Shown here: positions 59,150 through 64,000 of the stretch, in pieces
How the letters are laid out: each line of letters begins with the position of its first letter
Numbering within the stretch: position 1 is the stretch's first letter
Assembly: GCA_963969395.1 (NCBI GenBank)
Contig: OZ017795.1
Location: 33,213,063-33,277,062, forward strand
Source: Pseudoscleropodium purum
Lineage: Eukaryota; Streptophyta; Bryopsida; Hypnales; Brachytheciaceae
Reading direction: 5' to 3'
DNA: 64,000 nt
Program-made: the position numbers and the translations under genes
The notes under the pieces: generated by a model
The model's database searches: none
Seen by the model: only the letters and a program-made list of their open reading frames with translations
What the model was told of the DNA's origin: nothing

Positions 59150-60970
59150 GGATATGTAGATGAGAAAATTATACCTTATCAAGTCTATGTGAATCAAACT
59201 TGCAGCCAAGAGGCATGTCAACCTTCCTCTTTTGTGATCCAAACACTTTTTGATTTTTTAGGTGCAATTTCCTATTGACAAATTCTTCAGCTTCTAGAAT
59301 ATTTGAAATAGTTGCGATGAGGGATTTTGAATTTCCAATTCTTTTGTGCCAAATATTGTGCAACTCTTAGTAGGAGTTTTTCTTTCTTTGGCCTAGTTCT
59401 CATTTGATTTCCTTTTAGGTACTAGTAATACTTTATCATTTGCATAAATGCTCTCACAAAATCATTGACGATGGCTATGCACAAATCGTTTTTACAATTT
59501 TTAGATTGTTGAATCCACTTGTTGTGGACTAACTGTGCTAGATTGCACAATGGCATTTAAGCTTTTTCAGATGTAGTAGGATCCTACAATTACAAAAATA
59601 CAACACCTATATTACATCTTTGTAGGCTTTATGCTACTCCATGCTACAAAATCATTCTTGAAAGATTGTAATTTGAATGAGTGCATACATTGTTGCAATG
59701 TAAAATTTAGCACATATTCAAAAGAAAGAAATGAAATGTCACACCTCAACAATGGGGGAAGTCCCTCTCAATTTCAAACAGAGCCTTGGTAGGTGTTTTG
59801 ACCATAAGACAATGGCCAATATTGATAATATTGTATGCTAGTGCTAAGCAAATTATAAAACTTTTGCATTAATGCTTTAAGAGAAAAAGATTAATTCAGT
59901 TCACCAATAAAGGATCTAACATGATTACAAATGATAGTAAATGAGGCAAAAAATTTACAAGTTGATTAAACCCTTTCCATAGTCGATATCAAAAATGCCA
60001 AAATAAAAGCTACAACTTCAAACAGCGCAGCTCTTCTTCCGTAGTGGCACTTGATGACAACCACCATGCTCTAATGGATAGGAAACGTTTTTTGGACTAT
60101 GAGTCAATGAGACGTTCTTATATTACTTACGTAACAAACGATGTTAATTTTGCAAGTTGCCTGAGATGTCCACTTTTGTATGTTTTTTTATAGATTGAGT
60201 CCAATGGAAAAGACAAGTTCTTTCTTGATTGGATATAAATTTAACAATGTCCATTAAACTATACACAGTCTTCACAACATTCCAATTGGCTTGCATACTA
60301 TCCGCCATAAAGCTCTTGAATCTCCACTACACAATGTCGTTTTAAAATTGAATTCAAGTCCTTCCAAAAAAGAACTTGTACTATACAATCCTTAGATTGC
60401 ATGTCAGAATATGCAATTGTCATAACACAACAATAAGTTGAGTTATAAACATGGCATGCCATGGTTTTTTCAATCTTTAACATGCTTAATGTGATCCAAC
60501 ATCAACTAAGCTTTTTGAAGATCCCCATCCATTTGCATAAGCTTTACTAAATCAACTTCACTTCTTAGAACTACTTCGGATATTTTAACAACAAATACCT
60601 TATCTACGTATGTCTTTTGATTAACAAATTTACTTTCTTGCACAAATGCTCATATGTTGAATCCCTTCAATCTGATCATGCTATCAATCACTCTAAATTT
60701 TCTCAAATACTTGAAGGAAGTTACCTCGTTCCAAATACTTAGAGAATTCAAGTACTTTCATTTTTTCAAGACTGGCATCAAATCATCAAAGTCTATGGCC
60801 TTTAGTTGCTTTTCATATGGACACAAAAGTAAACTTCTTAAAAGTTCTTTCATAGCCTCCATGACAATTGAAGAATTCATCGTCAAAGGTGTTCGTTCCA
60901 ATTACTCTTCAATTAGAATTTGAGTTCTCTCTTGTATGTCTTTGAACTCTCTACTCTTTATTGAATGTAC
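59150..60970 (-). pseudogene. Decayed remnant of a repetitive plant ORF, transposon-related
   Basis: Minus-strand frames broken by stops and shifts read, from right to left: MNSSIVMEAMKELLRSLLL, ACHVYNSTYCCVMTIAYSDM (60483-60298), MADSMQANWNVVKTVYSLMD (about 60310-60250, shifted frame), RTCLFHWTQSIKKHTK (about 60190) and MHNIWHKRIGNSKSL (59363). From memory, the motif chain ACHV.N.TY..V.TI...DMQS, MADS.QANWN.V..VY and TCLFHWTQS..RHTK belongs to a repetitive protein family in plant genomes that I associate with transposable elements. I cannot name it securely. Several stops and frameshifts make it non-functional. Confidence 0.5.
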
Positions 60971-63900
60971 ATGACTCTTGAGATGAATAAACACGCTAGT
61001 CAGCATCTAATTTCCTACCACATAATACATTTGCACAATACACCACATAATATATGCCGAAGGCTCTTTGCAAATCTTATATACCAGAGTCAAACTTGGT
61101 GGATTCAATTGTTCAACATCAAGTGTTGTTGGTGAAAGTCCTTCCCATTTTAACTCATTAATTTCTTTAATTTAGTGTATACAACTCAAAAACTTGCACT
61201 TAGAATTCACACACCAAAGGTGCCCCAAACAATTAGATTTTCAGAAAAATAAACCTATTTGATTGACTAATTTATAGTCATCGTTTTTGACCAAACAAAG
61301 CCATCGTACCGCTTATCCATACCAACCATCTATTGTGCTTGGGATGAAGTGCCACTAGTATTAGCTACAAGTAATTTAAATACAACATTGCCATTGAAAG
61401 ACAAAGGTAACACTATCATAGTTTAATTTGGACAAGATATTTCTACATCCTTCAAATTATACAATCTTTTCAAGCAAGCAATTATAGATGCTCCTAACCT
61501 ACTAGAAACATTGAAATTAGGGGTCACTATTGATATAAATAAAAGATTGGTAGCTAGAATTGCTGAATTGTGGTTGAAGGAGTCTCCAAATTCAAGCTTG
61601 GTTCAAAAGAATTCGCTTTTGAATTTGAACTAAAGATAGTAACAAAATGCAATCAAGGTTGAACTTTGATATAGTTCAAAAATAGAGTTTGAAAGAAAGT
61701 TGAAGAGGATCAAGGGATGGTTTCTATGCCTTTGGAGTTGAACTCAATTATATTAGCAACTTTATAAATTTTATACTTTCCAGCCTAAAGGCTCCATATT
61801 GTATTTTCCCAATTAAAGACAATAGTTGTTCAATAGTATAAGTAAGGTTTTCAAAGTTAAAACCAAAAATATCTTCATCTAAATGAAAATAATCAAGCTT
61901 AAATTTAAACTTGAGATTTAACATTAGTGCCAATTGTAAATGTTTATTTATTCACTCTTGGTAAATAAGCAAGTACAACCAGGTTCTAATGTTTTAGTAT
62001 AGATTTTTAATCTATAGGTGCCTAGTATCATTCCATTGTGGCTTTCAAGCAATGGATCTTTCTAAGTTCCTAAAGTTTAATGAAATCACTAATGACTATC
62101 CTAATTGCAAAGATTCTAAACAATACTAAGGCTATAAGCCGTTGTGATTTTCTAATAAAAAAATCTATAATTTAAATTTAACTCATTGAAGTTATACTTC
62201 AACTCATACCATTTTTGAAAGTATAAAACTTGTAAGATTAGGAGATTTCCACAAGAAATTATGGTCGGATGAATTTGGAGCTTTTAAGTTGCCTTCTAAA
62301 CTTCATCCACTTTTTTTGTTCTTTTTCTTATTTTAATTATTCACAAATTGTAAACCTTGGCTTTATGCCACTAACTTCTATTTACATTATAAGTTTAGAC
62401 CCCAATGAATGACTTTTAAGTGACTTCATGCATTTCTTATCCCAAACTTCATCTTTTTTTAACTATTGCAATTTTAGAAATTTTCTAAGATTTGAAGTGG
62501 TTTTGGACTCTTCTAAATTCTTTCTACTTAATTCTAACTCTAAGTTTCTATTTAGTTGTCTTCAAAAGTTCATAATCTACTTCCTATTTTATTCTTAGGG
62601 TGTGGGTTTCTTTTTGTAAAATTACTATTTTTAGACTTTTGAATTCAGTTCCTTATAGAGTTTAAGATTATCTATTCAAATTGTTAAAGAACTCTAAGTT
62701 TCAATTTCCTAGTAAAAAGTTATAGGTGGATGAAGTTTGACTACTAAACAATATTTCAAACTTCATCCGTGGTTTTCTACTAATCTACAATTCTATCAAT
62801 TCAAAACAAACTTCCAATTTTACTTCTACCTTTTGAATTTTTATTCTATCTAAGTTTCTATTCTTGTTCTTTGAGAATGAAATTGACTGAATTTCATCCA
62901 ATTTGATTTTTAAACTTCATCCACACCTATTTTACTTGTTTTAACTTTGATTTTTAAGTATCTTATATTTTTGGAAACTGCAAGGTACCCTCCATAGGAT
63001 TCTAATATAAAATGACATGACTTCTAATTCTATAGGTCTGATTTGCTTCTAAATCTTGGCTCTATTCAATTTTATTAATTAACGGGAAAAGAAAAGGTTA
63101 GAAGAGTACCTTGGAGTAGTGAATAAATTAAGGAAAATAGAGGGTCATGCGACATGCGACATGTGACATGCTCCCTATTAGCACAAGAAGGCACCTCGTT
63201 GGTGCCTATAACCATTCTTTTACTTGGAGGAATGGCTACTTGAGAATTTTTTTCAGTCTACATGTGGCAACTGCTTATTTCCATTACTGAACAATAACTG
63301 GTGCATTTCTCTTGCTTTGGAGGCTAAACTGGTAACTTTGTACACAATTTGAATTGCTTAAATACAAAAAAATATTATCTAGGGGAGTTGAACCACAGCC
63401 ATGAAGGCCTTGTCCAACATGATGGGTAATCCCCCCCAATCCAGTTAGTAAAAGTGATACAAGAACTTTGAAGCCCAAACTTGTCGGATTAATAAAAATA
63501 GAGCTTACAAGTTTGTTCCCTGCCGTAGTCTCTTTTCCTACTATGAAGTGATGGCCTTGTGCACAGGGAATGTGCTCAAAGTAAAGAACTCCTGTGAAAA
63601 GAGTTTAAATACCAATATTCAGATGGCCAATTAAACAATTTCTCAATTTCAACTTCATGAAACTAAGAATTGAAAAGATGCGTTCATCAACAATACTTCC
63701 CAAGATCATATATGTAGCAATTTCAGCCAACTTTATGAACTTCAACAAACACTTCAACATAAGTGTGTTATGTGCAATGCGAACTCATATTTTCATCAAT
63801 GGATTCTATTCCATGGATTTCTCCATAGCTGCTTTTGCATAGGATTTCATGGTCAATTTGAATAGTGACATTTGCAACATCAAGAGCCTCTTGTCTATGA

Positions 63901-64000
63901 GGAGATCCACATGTTGTTGCTTGGGCTCTTTAGCATTCTCCAAATCAACCTAGTATACAGCAATAAAGTAGGACTTCATGGTTGCAATATGCATAGAAAA
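60971..64000. other. AT-rich intergenic region to the window end
   Basis: Homopolymer-rich AT sequence with no recognised protein, splice-linked exon or repeat structure. Short frames at 61748-61933, 63284-63478 and 63657-63842 have no supporting features. Confidence 0.4.

Overview
This is nuclear DNA of a land plant. The genes are split into short exons with GT-AG introns (one GC-AG), the spacers are AT-rich and full of transposon fragments, and the gene families are plant ones (class II KNOX, LHT-type amino acid transporter, plastid acyl-ACP thioesterase). I infer a seed-free plant, most likely a bryophyte, from the divergent KNOX protein and from an ANF/LIVBP-type receptor with one membrane helix that I do not know from flowering plants. 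The species cannot be fixed from the sequence.

Left part (1-33 kb), host genes: a complete class II KNOX homeobox gene (1312-4711, +, 6 exons, 519 aa); a complete LHT-like amino acid/auxin permease (6959-9936, +, 5 exons, 556 aa); a long AT-rich spacer with one GC-rich islet (15.4-15.75 kb); a FatB-like acyl-ACP thioesterase (19460-23132, +, 6 exons) whose frame is open except for two TGA codons and whose second intron holds a 1.2-kb fold-back repeat; a small coiled-coil gene of short exons (25125-26813, -, unrecognised); and a Venus-flytrap receptor-like protein of 490 aa (27868-31222, -, 11 exons) with signal peptide, ligand-binding domain, one membrane helix and a 22-residue tail.

Right part (35-53 kb), the most unusual region: a putative 16-kb hAT-type transposon (35142-51150). 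It starts CAGGGTTGAC, ends with the degenerate complement, is flanked by a 7-of-8 target-site duplication, and carries four long reading frames arranged symmetrically. Two point left (a BED/DUF659/hAT transposase and a RING-finger protein) and two point right (a zinc-finger protein with a Tyr/Gly/Ser-rich tail and a protein-kinase-like protein). Each frame has a GC-rich block of gtccgcc/ggcggac repeats a few hundred bases upstream, with a telo-box in or near it. The same motif builds the element's terminal arms. All four frames are broken almost only by in-frame stops that single C-to-T changes could explain. Short relatives with the same ends lie inside it (46297-46779, 50092-50382) and beside it (52686-52952); the two with unlike ends have perfect 8-bp duplications.

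Far right (53-64 kb): AT-rich spacer with a 20-bp tandem repeat and a decayed repetitive coding remnant on the minus strand (about 59.15-60.97 kb). No rRNA, tRNA or CRISPR feature was seen.
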